Positions 43,157 to 54,323 of a stretch of DNA of 64,000 bases are shown here, piece after piece. Source of the stretch: Schleiferiaceae bacterium (lineage in GTDB: Bacteria > Bacteroidota > Bacteroidia > Flavobacteriales > Schleiferiaceae); assembly GCA_018401735.1 (NCBI GenBank), contig JAGYKI010000001.1, positions 186,001 through 250,000 on the forward strand. The letters are read 5' to 3'. Positions within the stretch are counted from its first letter, which is position 1. Each line of letters opens with the position of its first letter. Made by a program: the position numbers and the translations under genes. The notes under the pieces were generated by a model. The model was not told where the DNA came from and made no database searches. It was given only the letters and a program-made list of their open reading frames with translations.

Positions 43157-43457
43157 CTTGTCGTAGATAAGGGAGATGATTCTCGATATCCTTCATAAAA
43201 CAATCTACATTATTTAAACAATGGCCTTCAACTGAAATAAGCTGAGTGCGCGACCGAGAAAGACCTATCACAAGATTGGGCACTTCCTCAAGAACAGCGA
43301 GACCTAATGCGCGTTTTTCGCTTGTTTTGCTTAAAACTAAATTCTTTTCTTTAAGGAGTCTCACTAATTGAGCGGCTTTAATTTCGTATTGAAGATTGTT
43401 GCCGCAGTACTCTATGAAAGAGTTTAAAACACGCGATTTTAGTAATTCGAGTTTCAT
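43137..43457 (-). CDS. Small conserved-looking protein of unknown function
   Basis: This 106-residue, mostly helical protein begins MKLELLKSRVLNSFIEYCGN. It lacks signal or membrane segments and includes two Cys in the middle of the C-terminal half (GHCLNNVDCF). Its last codons overlap the PNPOx-like gene by 20 bp on the opposite strand. I do not recognise a family; a coherent start codon and amino-acid composition support it as a real gene. Confidence 0.55.
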   Translation of the reverse strand: MKLELLKSRVLNSFIEYCGNNLQYEIKAAQLVRLLKEKNLVLSKTSEKRALGLAVLEEVPNLVIGLSRSRTQLISVEGHCLNNVDCFMKDIENHLPYLRQVKALSA

Positions 43458-43515
43458 GGGGAGTAGATTTGGTGGTTTAACTAAATTACTAAAAATTCAG
43501 CTATCTCTAGCCTTA

Positions 43516-44328
43516 TCAGTCAAATTGATCTAAAAAATCGTCCAATTCTCTCTCCTTAACGTACTGTCGATAGCATGCTTGCACGGATAAAAGGAACTCA
43601 TAGTCATTAAGGATGTTCATATTTACCAAGGCAAATTTGCAATAAAACATAAAGGCTTCAAGTTCCTTTTGCGAAAGCCCGGTAAGACGTACCACTGCAG
43701 TTCTGTTATTGGATTCTTCTAGCTTATCGCGATAAGCATCCTCTGCTTTTAGTTCGGCCAATTTTCTTAATTGCTTTGGCTTTGAACCAAACAAATTATA
43801 GAGGAATTCGGCGGGATTATTAATACCAGCGGCAATTAATTCTGGATCTCGAATTTGATCATTGCTGGGAATGGAAGGTTTGCGTAAGGGCATCTCCTTC
43901 GGTTTGTTGGTGGTTAAGGTGTAGCTAAAAACGCTTACTTCGTCTAGTAAGTAGTTTTGTTCTTCCATCTTAATAACCACCTCATTCAGTACTACCGTGC
44001 TATCGGAGTAGATAAAGTAGAAGTACTTGTACGCAATGTTGGAGAAGATTATTGTATCGCCTCGTTCTAGCTTAAGCGAAAAATAACCATCACCATCGGT
44101 GGTAGTTCCTTTTAAGGTGCTCTTATTAATAACATGCACGCCAGGTACGGTTTCTTTGGTCTTGCCGTCTAGGACCCAGCCGTCGATATATTGCTGTGCA
44201 CTAAGGGGAGAAAGCACACTAAAGAATGCTAGTAAAAGATAGTAGTGAAAACACTTACTCTGCTTATCTTTGGAGCCCAATTGCGCCGATCGGCAAGGGT
44301 TCAGTTTAATTGATTTAATATTTTTCAA
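43516..44328 (-). CDS. Secreted protein with carboxypeptidase-regulatory-like domain
   Basis: The product has a signal sequence (YLLLAFFSVLSPLSAQQ) followed by a CarboxypepD_reg-like domain at about 45-125: DGWVLDGKTKETVPGVHVIN, GTTTDGDGYFSLKL and DTIIFSNIAYKYFYF. The remaining 145 residues are helical and unrecognised. As written the start is an ATG only 6 bp from the divergent ettA start, leaving a long N-terminal extension before the signal; a TTG near 44280 (MGSKDKQSKCFHYYLLLAF) would give a normal signal peptide and is the likelier start. Confidence 0.72.
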   Translation of the reverse strand: MKNIKSIKLNPCRSAQLGSKDKQSKCFHYYLLLAFFSVLSPLSAQQYIDGWVLDGKTKETVPGVHVINKSTLKGTTTDGDGYFSLKLERGDTIIFSNIAYKYFYFIYSDSTVVLNEVVIKMEEQNYLLDEVSVFSYTLTTNKPKEMPLRKPSIPSNDQIRDPELIAAGINNPAEFLYNLFGSKPKQLRKLAELKAEDAYRDKLEESNNRTAVVRLTGLSQKELEAFMFYCKFALVNMNILNDYEFLLSVQACYRQYVKERELDDFLDQFD

Positions 44329-44334
44329 AGAGAT

Positions 44335-46029
44335 ATGTCTGAAGATAATAAGGTGATATTTTCAATGAGTGGGCTTACCAAAACCTACTCGCAAAATAAC
44401 AAAACGGTACTTAAAAATATTTATTTGAGCTTCTTTTATGGGGCGAAGATCGGTATTCTTGGTTTGAACGGAAGTGGTAAGTCTACCCTGCTAAAAATTA
44501 TTGCTGGAATTGAGAAAAACTACCAAGGTGATGTAGTATTCTCTCCTGGATATAAAGTAGGCTACTTGGAACAAGAGCCGCAGTTGGATGAAACAAAAAC
44601 AGTAATTGATATTGTAAAGGAAGGCGCCGCAGAAACGGTTGCTATTTTGGAAGAGTACAATAAAATTAACGACGACTTTGGTTTACCGGAGGTTTACGAA
44701 AACCCCGACAAAATGGAGAAGTTAATGGCCCGTCAGGCTGATTTACAGGATAAGATCGATGCTACTAATGCTTGGGAATTGGATACGGTTCTTAATCGTG
44801 CCATGGATGCCTTACGTTGCCCTGAGCCCGATACTCCGATTTCTGTCCTTTCAGGAGGAGAACGTCGTCGTGTGGCGCTTTGCCGTTTGTTAATTCAACA
44901 ACCGGAAATCCTACTACTCGATGAGCCTACCAACCACTTAGATGCCGAATCGGTGTTATGGTTAGAGCAGCATCTACAGCAGTATAAAGGAACGGTTATC
45001 GCCGTAACGCACGACCGCTATTTCTTAGATAATGTGGCCGGCTGGATTTTAGAACTCGATCGTGGGGAAGGAATTCCGTGGAAAGGGAATTACAGCTCTT
45101 GGCTCGACCAAAAATCGAAGCGCTTGAAGCAAGAAGAGAAGCAAGAAAGCAAGCGTCGTAAAACTTTAGAGCGTGAGTTAGATTGGGTACGTATGAGCCC
45201 GAAAGGCCGCCAAGCGAAAGGAAAAGCGCGTCTTAATAACTACAACCAATTATTAAGCGAAGAGCAAAAAAGTAGAGAGGATAAGTTGGAGATTTTTATT
45301 CCTAACGGTCCGCGTTTAGGTACCAATGTAATTGAGGCCAAAGGCGTTAAAAAAGGTTTTGGCGATAAGCTTCTTTATGATAACCTCGAGTTTGATTTAC
45401 CACCTGCCGGAATTGTGGGAATTATCGGACCAAACGGCGCAGGTAAAACGACCATCTTCCGCATGATCATGGATCAGCAAAAGCCTGATGCCGGCGAGTT
45501 TAAAGTGGGAGAAACGGTAAAGATTTCCTATGTAGATCAAAGTCATGAGGCTTTATTACCCGAGAAAACAATTTACGAGGTAATCTCTCAAGGCGACGAA
45601 GAAATTATGGTGGGCGATAGAAAAATAAATGCGCGTGCTTATTTAAGTCGTTTCAATTTCGCTGGCTCTGAGCAAAGTAAAAAGGTTGGCAGTCTTTCGG
45701 GGGGTGAGCGTAACCGCTTGCATTTATCCATGGCGCTAAAAGAAGGTGGAAACGTTTTATTACTAGATGAGCCCACTAACGATTTAGATGTGAATACTTT
45801 AAGGGCTTTGGAAGAAGCCTTGGATAACTTTGCGGGCTGTGCCGTAATTATTAGTCACGATCGTTGGTTCTTAGACCGTGTTTGTACGCATATTTTAGCC
45901 TTTGAAGGCGATTCTAATGTGTACTATTTTGAAGGTGGCTTTAGCGATTACGAAGAAAATAAGAAAAAACGCTTGGGCGATCATCAGCCCACCCGAATCA
46001 AGTATCGTAGACTTTTAAAAGATCAATAG
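44335..46029 (+). CDS. ettA: ABC-F translational throttle ATPase EttA
   Basis: The 564-residue protein has two ABC domains without membrane segments: Walker A GLNGSGKS, signature LSGGERRR and Walker B LLLLDEPTNHLD in the first; GPNGAGKT, LSGGERNR and LLLDEPTNDLD in the second. Between them lies the P-site tRNA-interacting linker rich in Lys/Arg/Glu (QKSKRLKQEEKQESKRRKTL). It binds the ribosomal E site and controls the first elongation steps in response to ATP/ADP. It is divergent from the secreted-protein gene. Confidence 0.95.
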   Translation: MSEDNKVIFSMSGLTKTYSQNNKTVLKNIYLSFFYGAKIGILGLNGSGKSTLLKIIAGIEKNYQGDVVFSPGYKVGYLEQEPQLDETKTVIDIVKEGAAETVAILEEYNKINDDFGLPEVYENPDKMEKLMARQADLQDKIDATNAWELDTVLNRAMDALRCPEPDTPISVLSGGERRRVALCRLLIQQPEILLLDEPTNHLDAESVLWLEQHLQQYKGTVIAVTHDRYFLDNVAGWILELDRGEGIPWKGNYSSWLDQKSKRLKQEEKQESKRRKTLERELDWVRMSPKGRQAKGKARLNNYNQLLSEEQKSREDKLEIFIPNGPRLGTNVIEAKGVKKGFGDKLLYDNLEFDLPPAGIVGIIGPNGAGKTTIFRMIMDQQKPDAGEFKVGETVKISYVDQSHEALLPEKTIYEVISQGDEEIMVGDRKINARAYLSRFNFAGSEQSKKVGSLSGGERNRLHLSMALKEGGNVLLLDEPTNDLDVNTLRALEEALDNFAGCAVIISHDRWFLDRVCTHILAFEGDSNVYYFEGGFSDYEENKKKRLGDHQPTRIKYRRLLKDQ

Positions 46030-46031
46030 AT

Positions 46032-46895
46032 TTGGGGCTTAAGCTGCTCTATAAGTTAAAAGAAATATGGGCCTCACTCTTTTCCCCCGTGGAAGTAGAG
46101 GAGGCCTCTCTTTTTGTCGCTACCGTCTTTAAAAATGAAGCTCCTTATTTAAAAGAATGGCTGGACTTCCATTTGGCCCAAGGCGTGCAACGGTTTTATT
46201 TGGCCGATAATTTTAGCGAGGATCATTATGCTGAGGTTTTGGCGCCCTACCTTAAGTCGGGACAAGTGTATTTGCATAAAACTCGCAGAGGAGGGATGAA
46301 CACGCGCTTGCAAGCCGAGGAGCTCAATCGTCTTTTAAAGGTGATTGCTTTAGCCGAAGGCAAGCATGCTTGGGTTGCTATCATTGACATAGATGAGTTT
46401 TTATTCAATCCTGCAGGGAAAAAGGTTCGAGCACTTTTATCTCAGTTTAAGGGACAAACTATCGACGCAGTTTTTGTCAACTGGTTAATGTTTGGCACCA
46501 GTAATTTAGCCCAGCTGAATGCGGAGAAACCCATGCTAAGTCAGCTAACATGGCGCGCTCACGCTAGCTTAGGCGAGCATAAAATGGGCAAGCCTATTCT
46601 TTATCTGTCCAATAGTTTTGGCTTTTTAGAAGGACCCCATTTACCCTTTCGCAGAGGCGCAAGTAAAGTGGTTTATGCTAATGGAGAGGAATACTCACCT
46701 CAGGATCCTCAAATCCAACATGAAGTTTTACGTCTCAACCATTATTGGTACCGCAGCGAAGAATACTACAATAGCGAAAAACGTGAAAAGCGCTGGGCCT
46801 TTGGCGACAGCCGTAGCGGTAAACGCGAGCAAGATCATATAAAAGCCTGTAATTACGAGCAAGATTTCAGCATTCAACAATTGTTAAAAAGCTGA
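46032..46895 (+). CDS. Glycosyltransferase family 92/GT2-like protein
   Basis: From a TTG start 2 bp after ettA the product is 287 residues. Motifs FVATVFKNEAPYLKEWLDFH, LAQGVQRFYLADNFSEDHY and AIIDIDEFLFNP match the Glyco_tranf_2_4/GT92 type, with DID as the likely nucleotide-sugar site. No membrane helix is present. It may be a peripheral glycosyltransferase for surface glycans. No other start codon is available upstream of the conserved core. Confidence 0.82.
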   Translation: MGLKLLYKLKEIWASLFSPVEVEEASLFVATVFKNEAPYLKEWLDFHLAQGVQRFYLADNFSEDHYAEVLAPYLKSGQVYLHKTRRGGMNTRLQAEELNRLLKVIALAEGKHAWVAIIDIDEFLFNPAGKKVRALLSQFKGQTIDAVFVNWLMFGTSNLAQLNAEKPMLSQLTWRAHASLGEHKMGKPILYLSNSFGFLEGPHLPFRRGASKVVYANGEEYSPQDPQIQHEVLRLNHYWYRSEEYYNSEKREKRWAFGDSRSGKREQDHIKACNYEQDFSIQQLLKS

Positions 46896-46935
46896 GAATA
46901 ATTGATTTTTTGATGTTTAAAGTCGTTTTTGTTTT

Positions 46936-47036
46936 CCATTGTAATTCGGGGGGAAAGGAAGTGGATGGCGTAGAGAGAATTTAGAAGGAATTCAATGGAA
47001 GCTGCATGCAATTAAATGAGCTGCGGCAGCTGCGAT
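46936..47036 (+). repeat. Imperfect repeat copy A (GAGCTGCGGCAGCTGCG family)
   Basis: The stretch from CCATTGTAATTCGG to GAGCTGCGGCAGCTGCG is shared, with changes and a size difference, with 47640-47704. Both end in a perfect GCAGC/GCTGC palindrome. Confidence 0.65.
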
Positions 47037-47043
47037 ATCCAGT

Positions 47044-47308
47044 TAACGTGAGTTCGACTTAAAATTAGGCCTCAGACCTCTTGTAAATAGTGGGTTTCAA
47101 GCCGAAGCAGTGAAGCAATAGCGGGCTATTGTGAGCTGCTGAGGCGTGGAAAGCCGCTTTTTAGAAGGGGCCTAAACGGATTTTCCAATAAAAATGAAAA
47201 TCCTGCATCTAGCTCATTTGCTGTAGCCCACTACAGCTGCACGATCCAGACTAGTCTTTTCCTTTCATTGAAAATCTGAGGCTCTAATTTATTGTCGAAT
47301 TCACGTTA
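47044..47308. repeat. 265-bp MITE-like element with inverted ends
   Basis: The left end TAACGTGAGTTCGAC continues to GCCTCAGA, and the right end reads TCTGAGGC to GTCGAATTCACGTTA, its inverted complement with a few mismatches, about 33 bp long. The interior holds three hairpins: CAATAG/CTATTG, GGATTTTC/GAAAATCC and CTGTAG/CTACAG. No gene is inside. The ends recur at 42094 and 58924. Confidence 0.7.
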
Positions 47309-47370
47309 GTTAGCATCCATCGAAAAGCGAACGGCGCTTGTCTTTTTGTTGATTTCGGTTTTCTACCGAG

Positions 47371-47512
47371 ATGTCGTCCCGCTGGGACTTTTGTAACAGA
47401 GCTAAACAAATTCCGATAAGGTTATACATTATAAATCAAAATCAATCCCGTAGGGATAACATGATTATAGAAAAGGGATAAAAAAGACATACAACCCCGT
47501 TAGGGGTGACAT
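47371..47512. repeat. Three copies of a short hairpin motif (CCCG...GGG + ACAT)
   Basis: Copies lie at 47371-47389 (inverse: ATGTCGTCCCGCTGGGACT), 47445-47462 (ATCCCGTAGGGATAACAT) and 47494-47512 (ACCCCGTTAGGGGTGACAT). Each is a 4-5 bp GC hairpin flanked by ACAT. Such short motifs recur in intergenic DNA of many Bacteroidota and resemble REP-like sequences (general knowledge, unverified here). Confidence 0.6.
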
Positions 47513-47639
47513 GATTTTTTGGGTCCGCTGTTTTAAAACTTTCACGAGAATGTGCATTAATAATGCGCATGGATCGGTGTACATCCGCGTTCATCCGCGT
47601 TTTTATCAGATCACGCTGCTTTAAGATGGTTTCTGTAAT

Positions 47640-47704
47640 CCATCGTAATTCGGTGGGAATTCAATTGTAAAGCAGGTAATTAAAAGAGCTGCGGCAGCTG
47701 CGGA
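47640..47704 (+). repeat. Imperfect repeat copy B (GAGCTGCGGCAGCTGCG family)
   Basis: The related copy of 46936-47036, sharing CATCGTAATTCGG...GAATTCAATT...AATTAAAAGAGCTGCGGCAGCTGCGG in shortened form. It brackets the MITE-like element and hairpin motifs together with copy A. Confidence 0.6.
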
Positions 47705-47820
47705 TTTACGGTACACCCATCCTGATTCCCATACCTTTTCCAAAATAATGGCGGCTCTCATCTTAACCTTGAAACATAAAAATAGGCGCTTAGCGCTGTT
47801 AACAAAATCTGCACTTTTAG

Positions 47821-50390
<2,570 letters not shown>

Positions 50391-50391
50391 A

Positions 50392-51273
50392 ATGAATACA
50401 TTAAGAGGGACTGGAGTCGCCTTGGTCACTCCTTTTAACAGCAGCTTTGCCATCGATTTTAATGCCTTAGAGCGCTTGGTGAGCCATTGTATAGAAGGTG
50501 GTGTGGAATACTTGGTGGTTATGGGAACCACCGGTGAAAATCCTGTTTTATCGGCCCAAGAAAAGCAGGACGTTCTTAAGGCAGTGGTGGAGGCTGCTGC
50601 TGGCAGAGTGCCCATTGTTTACGGTATTGGTGGCAATGATACCCATGCGGTGGTCGCCTCCCTTAAAAACGATGACCTCACGGGCGTAGATGCCATTTTA
50701 TCGGTTTCACCTTATTACAACAAACCCACCCAAGAAGGCATTTATCAGCACTTCAAAATGGTGAGCGAAAACAGTCCCTTACCCGTTATTTTATACAATG
50801 TGCCCGGTCGCACCGGTTCTAATGTAACAGCGGCCACCACCTTGCGCATCGCCCACGATTTCAAAAATATTGTGGCTGTAAAAGAAGCCAGCGGCGACCT
50901 CGAGCAAGTAATGGCCATAATTAAAGATCGTCCCGAAGGCTTTTTGGTTTTAAGCGGCGACGACAATCTTAGCCTGCCTATTATTGCGGCGGGTGGCGAC
51001 GGTGTAATTAGCGTTAGCGGACAAGCCTTTCCCGCGGTTTTCACCGAAATGATTCGTCAGTCTTTAGCGGGCGAAATGGCCACAGCTCGCCGTTTGCACT
51101 ATCGCTTATTTACCGTTACCCAATTACTTTTCGCCCAAGGAAACCCCGGTGGCGTTAAGGCCGCCCTCGACATTTTAGAAGTCATTCCACCCTTTATGCG
51201 TCAACCGCTTTGGCCCATCAGCAATGACCTACGCCAAGCGATCGAAGCAGAAATTGTAAAGCACGCGCTCTAA
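50392..51273 (+). CDS. dapA: 4-hydroxy-tetrahydrodipicolinate synthase
   Basis: This 293-residue protein has the DapA motifs: GTGVALVTPF at the start, MGTTGENPVL, YYNKPTQEGIYQHF, YNVPGRTG with Tyr135, and the Schiff-base Lys164 in VAVKEASGDL. It catalyses the first committed step of lysine/diaminopimelate synthesis from pyruvate and aspartate semialdehyde. It is the last gene of the ligA operon and is followed by a structured element and a terminator. Confidence 0.95.
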   Translation: MNTLRGTGVALVTPFNSSFAIDFNALERLVSHCIEGGVEYLVVMGTTGENPVLSAQEKQDVLKAVVEAAAGRVPIVYGIGGNDTHAVVASLKNDDLTGVDAILSVSPYYNKPTQEGIYQHFKMVSENSPLPVILYNVPGRTGSNVTAATTLRIAHDFKNIVAVKEASGDLEQVMAIIKDRPEGFLVLSGDDNLSLPIIAAGGDGVISVSGQAFPAVFTEMIRQSLAGEMATARRLHYRLFTVTQLLFAQGNPGGVKAALDILEVIPPFMRQPLWPISNDLRQAIEAEIVKHAL

Positions 51274-51282
51274 TTTTTTTGG

Positions 51283-51371
51283 GCGCTACCCTCCGCAAGC
51301 TGCGGGTCGGGCTTTCCCTTCCAAGTCCTCGGCCTAGGGGCCTGCGGGCTTTCCAGTACAATCCCTAGCGC
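51283..51371 (+). repeat. GC-rich structured element with a duplicated GGGCTTTCC motif
   Basis: GCGCTA at 51283 pairs with TAGCGC at 51366 to close an 89-bp element. Inside are hairpins CCGCA/TGCGG and GGCC/GGCC, and two copies of GGGCTTTCC at 51309 and 51346, each followed by a CAAGTCC or CAATCCC segment. It is far more GC-rich than the surroundings. It may be an RNA-level or REP-like element after dapA. Confidence 0.55.
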
Positions 51372-51383
51372 GGGTTTTAGTGT

Positions 51384-51432
51384 AAAACGGGGCGAAACCG
51401 TTTTCAAAAAAGAGGTCAGCTATTTTTGGATG
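51384..51432 (+). terminator. Double terminator after dapA
   Basis: AAAACGG/CCGTTTT forms a first stem; AAAAAAGAG and CTCTTTTTT with TGAC/GTCA form a second stem just downstream followed by a T-run. Confidence 0.65.
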
Positions 51433-51528
51433 ACACTCTTTTTTTTATGTCGAATAAATTTTATTTTTAGCCAAGACATAGCAAATACTTCATTTTTAAG
51501 GCTTTAAAATCGTTAAAAACACCAAAAC

Positions 51529-51801
51529 ATGGATAAAAAGACCTTTTCAGACTTGAGCGATCAAGAACTTCTAATCGAAAAAAAGAAGCATAATAAATCC
51601 AAACTTTTCCATGCGGCATTAATTGGCTTTCTGGCGGGAATACTCATTTTTGGACTGGTCGCCTGGCTTTTATCGCCCGAGAAGAGATTGGGGTTTTTCA
51701 TTCCCATGCTTATTCCTATTGTCTTCCTTTACAAATTATTTAAAAACCCCAAAATCAATAGCGATTTAGAAGAAGTATTAAAAGAAAGGAATTTGGATTA
51801 G
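51529..51801 (+). CDS. Small two-helix membrane protein
   Basis: This 90-residue protein has a charged N-terminus (MDKKTFSDLSDQELLIEKKK), two membrane helices at about 26-47 and 55-69, and an acidic C-terminal tail. Proteins with the 'DLSDQELL.EKKK' start occur in other Bacteroidota. Function unknown. It is monocistronic. Confidence 0.7.
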   Translation: MDKKTFSDLSDQELLIEKKKHNKSKLFHAALIGFLAGILIFGLVAWLLSPEKRLGFFIPMLIPIVFLYKLFKNPKINSDLEEVLKERNLD

Positions 51802-52017
51802 GCTGAAAATTTACTTTTTGGCGGAACAGAAAGGGACTTTACTTTGAAGGGTAATATCGGATAAACGTTCAGTGCTCGATGTAGGATCAAAAGTGGCACG
51901 ACAAAGATCTAAAAAAGTCTGCCTGGCAAAGACCGCCAAATTTGCTTATAAAGTTCCACCCCAAATTCCTAAGCAAAGGCATTTTAATCTATCTTTAAAC
52001 GCAAATAAAAAAACTAA

Positions 52018-52767
52018 ATGAAAGCAATTAAATTATTGGTATTAGTGGCCTTTTTAGTGCCTAGCACTGCTGGTCTTTTCGCGCAAGAGAAGAAAGTGGC
52101 CTTAACCACATTTTACGTAAACAAGCACATCGGCTTTAGTGAAGTAGGCGGTGGAGCAGGTGCCGTAGCTGCAATATCTTCCTTAATGGAAGATCCTAAT
52201 TTCAATTTACAGCCCGTTCTAGACAATTTTTACAAAACTTTCCAAGAAGATTTCGTTCCTCAATTTCCTTTCGTACTTCTTCCAGAAGAAGATGTTTTAC
52301 AGAATCCTGCTTATTTAGCTTATGAAGGTCGTTTTAACGAAGAAGAAGACGCTGATAGAAATATATTTTTGCAGCGTTTTTTAACCGCGGAAGGCTATAA
52401 GCCCTTGCAAGAGTCTCTTTTTAATAATGAAAAGAGTAACCAAATGCAAATGGTAGAGATGTACAAAGAAACTGCGGATGGTGTGATGTTTGTATCAATG
52501 AATTACGAGTTTGTAAAGAAAATGGTTCCTTTTACCGCTGGTGTAAGAGCTTATGTTCGCATTAAAATTTGGAACAAAGAAGGTAAGAAAGTAGTAACCA
52601 TCGTTGAAGGCGCTACTTCCGATAAATCCGTTGCAATGGTGGGTGGTATTCCCGTTATGGATCCCGCTAAATTACTTCCCATGTGCGAAGATGCTTCAGC
52701 CGAATTATTGATAGATTTACAAAAGCGTTTGAAAAAGATCACTAAGAAGGCGGCAAAGAAATTGTAG
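52018..52767 (+). CDS. Secreted/periplasmic protein of unknown function
   Basis: This 249-residue protein has a signal peptide (MKAIKLLVLVAFLVPSTAGL ending in LFAQ), then a mixed alpha/beta body with VALTTFYVNKHIGFSE and VRIKIWNKEGKKVVTIVEGA. The C-terminus is strongly basic (KRLKKITKKAAKKL). No family is recognised. A strong terminator follows, so it is transcribed alone. Confidence 0.7.
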   Translation: MKAIKLLVLVAFLVPSTAGLFAQEKKVALTTFYVNKHIGFSEVGGGAGAVAAISSLMEDPNFNLQPVLDNFYKTFQEDFVPQFPFVLLPEEDVLQNPAYLAYEGRFNEEEDADRNIFLQRFLTAEGYKPLQESLFNNEKSNQMQMVEMYKETADGVMFVSMNYEFVKKMVPFTAGVRAYVRIKIWNKEGKKVVTIVEGATSDKSVAMVGGIPVMDPAKLLPMCEDASAELLIDLQKRLKKITKKAAKKL

Positions 52768-52786
52768 TCTATTCTATAAAATAAAG

Positions 52787-52822
52787 AAGAGCGTCAGACT
52801 GATAGTTTGACGCTCTTTTTTA
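52787..52822. terminator. Terminator, also usable in reverse
   Basis: AAGAGCGTCA and TGACGCTCTT pair perfectly around an 11-nt loop, with T-rich sequence after. It separates the secreted-protein gene from the convergent MoxR-like gene. Confidence 0.85.
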
Positions 52823-52856
52823 TTGAGCCATCTGCGAAAGTGCAGCAAGCCTTTAT

Positions 52857-54320
52857 TTAAATTTCGCCGCTGCGTAAATAGGAACCGAACAGATCAGCGA
52901 AATTAAATCCTTCACGGATACGTTCTTTATTCAGTTTGGAGTATTCCGCCAAAGCCCATAATACCATTTCCATTAAAAAGTATTGATCTTCTTCGCTGGC
53001 TTCTGGCTGATGGGTTTTAATAAGCTTGGCCAAGGGTTTTACTGTGAGCAATGCTTTTTGATATTCACTGTCCGAATAGTCGAAATGTAAATCTACGGTA
53101 TTGCTTTTACTAAACCAGGCGATGAGGTCGCGGTAGGGACTTTGCTCGTCGCTTGCTTTTAGTTTATCTAAATCGGGGAAGTATTTTGGGAAAAGAGTTT
53201 TAACGGCTAAACCTATAAGCGATTCGGCCACCATGCCTGCGCCTTCTTGCTCACCTTCGTACACCAATTCTACCTTACCCGTAATGGCGGGGATAATGCC
53301 CATAAAATCGCTTAAACGCACGCGGGTATTAGCTGAGCCGCTGATTAATTGACGGCGTTCGGCAGTGCTTATTAAGTTTTCTAAGGCCGAAATAGTTAAG
53401 CGGGTAGAAACCCCACTTTTTGCGTCAACATATTCGTTATCGCGCGCTTCAAAAGCAATCTGTTCCAAGAGGTCTAAGGCGATATCAGGAATGCCAATAT
53501 GCTCAGCTTGCTCTTGCTTTAATTTCGCTTCTTGAGAAGTAATTTTGCGTGCAATTTCTATCGTTTCTGGGTAGTGGGTTAAAATCTGGCTGCCAATACG
53601 ATCTTTGAGAGGCGTAACAATAGATCCACGGTTGGTATAGTCTTCTGGGTTAGCGGTAAAGATGAATTGCAAATCGAGTTTTAAACGCAATTGAAATCCT
53701 CTAATTTGAATATCGCCTTCTTGCAAAATATTAAACAATGCGACTTGGATGCGCGACTGTAAATCAGGCAGTTCGTTAATTACAAAAATACTGCGGTGGG
53801 CGCGGGGAATCATCCCAAAATGTAAGGTGCGCTCATCCGAATAGGGTAATTTTAAACTAGCAGCCTTAATAGGATCGACATCACCTATTAGGTCGGCCAC
53901 CGTAACATCGGGAGTAGCTAATTTTTCGTAATAACGCTCGCTGCGGTGTATCCACCGCAAGGGAGTAGCATCGCCTTTTTCAGCAATAATGTCTTTAGCA
54001 AAACGAGAAATAGGTTGAAGTGGGTCATCGTTTATTTCCGAACCAGCTACCGCTGGAATGTACTCGTCTAATAAATCCGTCATTTGCCTTGCCATACGTG
54101 TCTTGGCTTGACCGCGTAAACCCAAGAAATTAATATTGTGACCCGCTAAAATAGCGCGTTCCACTTCGGGGATTACGCTGTCTTCATAACCATGAATTCC
54201 CGTAAAAACGGTGCTGCCCTTTTTTAAATGCTCAATTAAGTTTCTGCGTAGTTCTTCTTTAATGCTCTCTGGCTGATAGCCTGAAGCTTTTAATTCCCCG
54301 AGGGTTTTTATATTTTTCAT
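52857..54320 (-). CDS. MoxR-like/magnesium chelatase-type AAA+ ATPase
   Basis: This 487-residue protein resembles BchI/MoxR chaperones: Walker A GLRGQAKT near residue 82 (Ala in place of the Gly before KT is usual in MoxR), Walker B SIFVINELPDL, and a sensor motif FIFTANPEDYTNRG. The C-terminal 200 residues form a helical lid. It lies 3 bp after a VWA-domain gene, the classic AAA+/VWA partnership of MoxR and Mg-chelatase systems. It is unlikely to act in chlorophyll synthesis; a protein-remodelling role is more likely. Confidence 0.88.
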   Translation of the reverse strand: MKNIKTLGELKASGYQPESIKEELRRNLIEHLKKGSTVFTGIHGYEDSVIPEVERAILAGHNINFLGLRGQAKTRMARQMTDLLDEYIPAVAGSEINDDPLQPISRFAKDIIAEKGDATPLRWIHRSERYYEKLATPDVTVADLIGDVDPIKAASLKLPYSDERTLHFGMIPRAHRSIFVINELPDLQSRIQVALFNILQEGDIQIRGFQLRLKLDLQFIFTANPEDYTNRGSIVTPLKDRIGSQILTHYPETIEIARKITSQEAKLKQEQAEHIGIPDIALDLLEQIAFEARDNEYVDAKSGVSTRLTISALENLISTAERRQLISGSANTRVRLSDFMGIIPAITGKVELVYEGEQEGAGMVAESLIGLAVKTLFPKYFPDLDKLKASDEQSPYRDLIAWFSKSNTVDLHFDYSDSEYQKALLTVKPLAKLIKTHQPEASEEDQYFLMEMVLWALAEYSKLNKERIREGFNFADLFGSYLRSGEI

Positions 54321-54323
54321 TGT

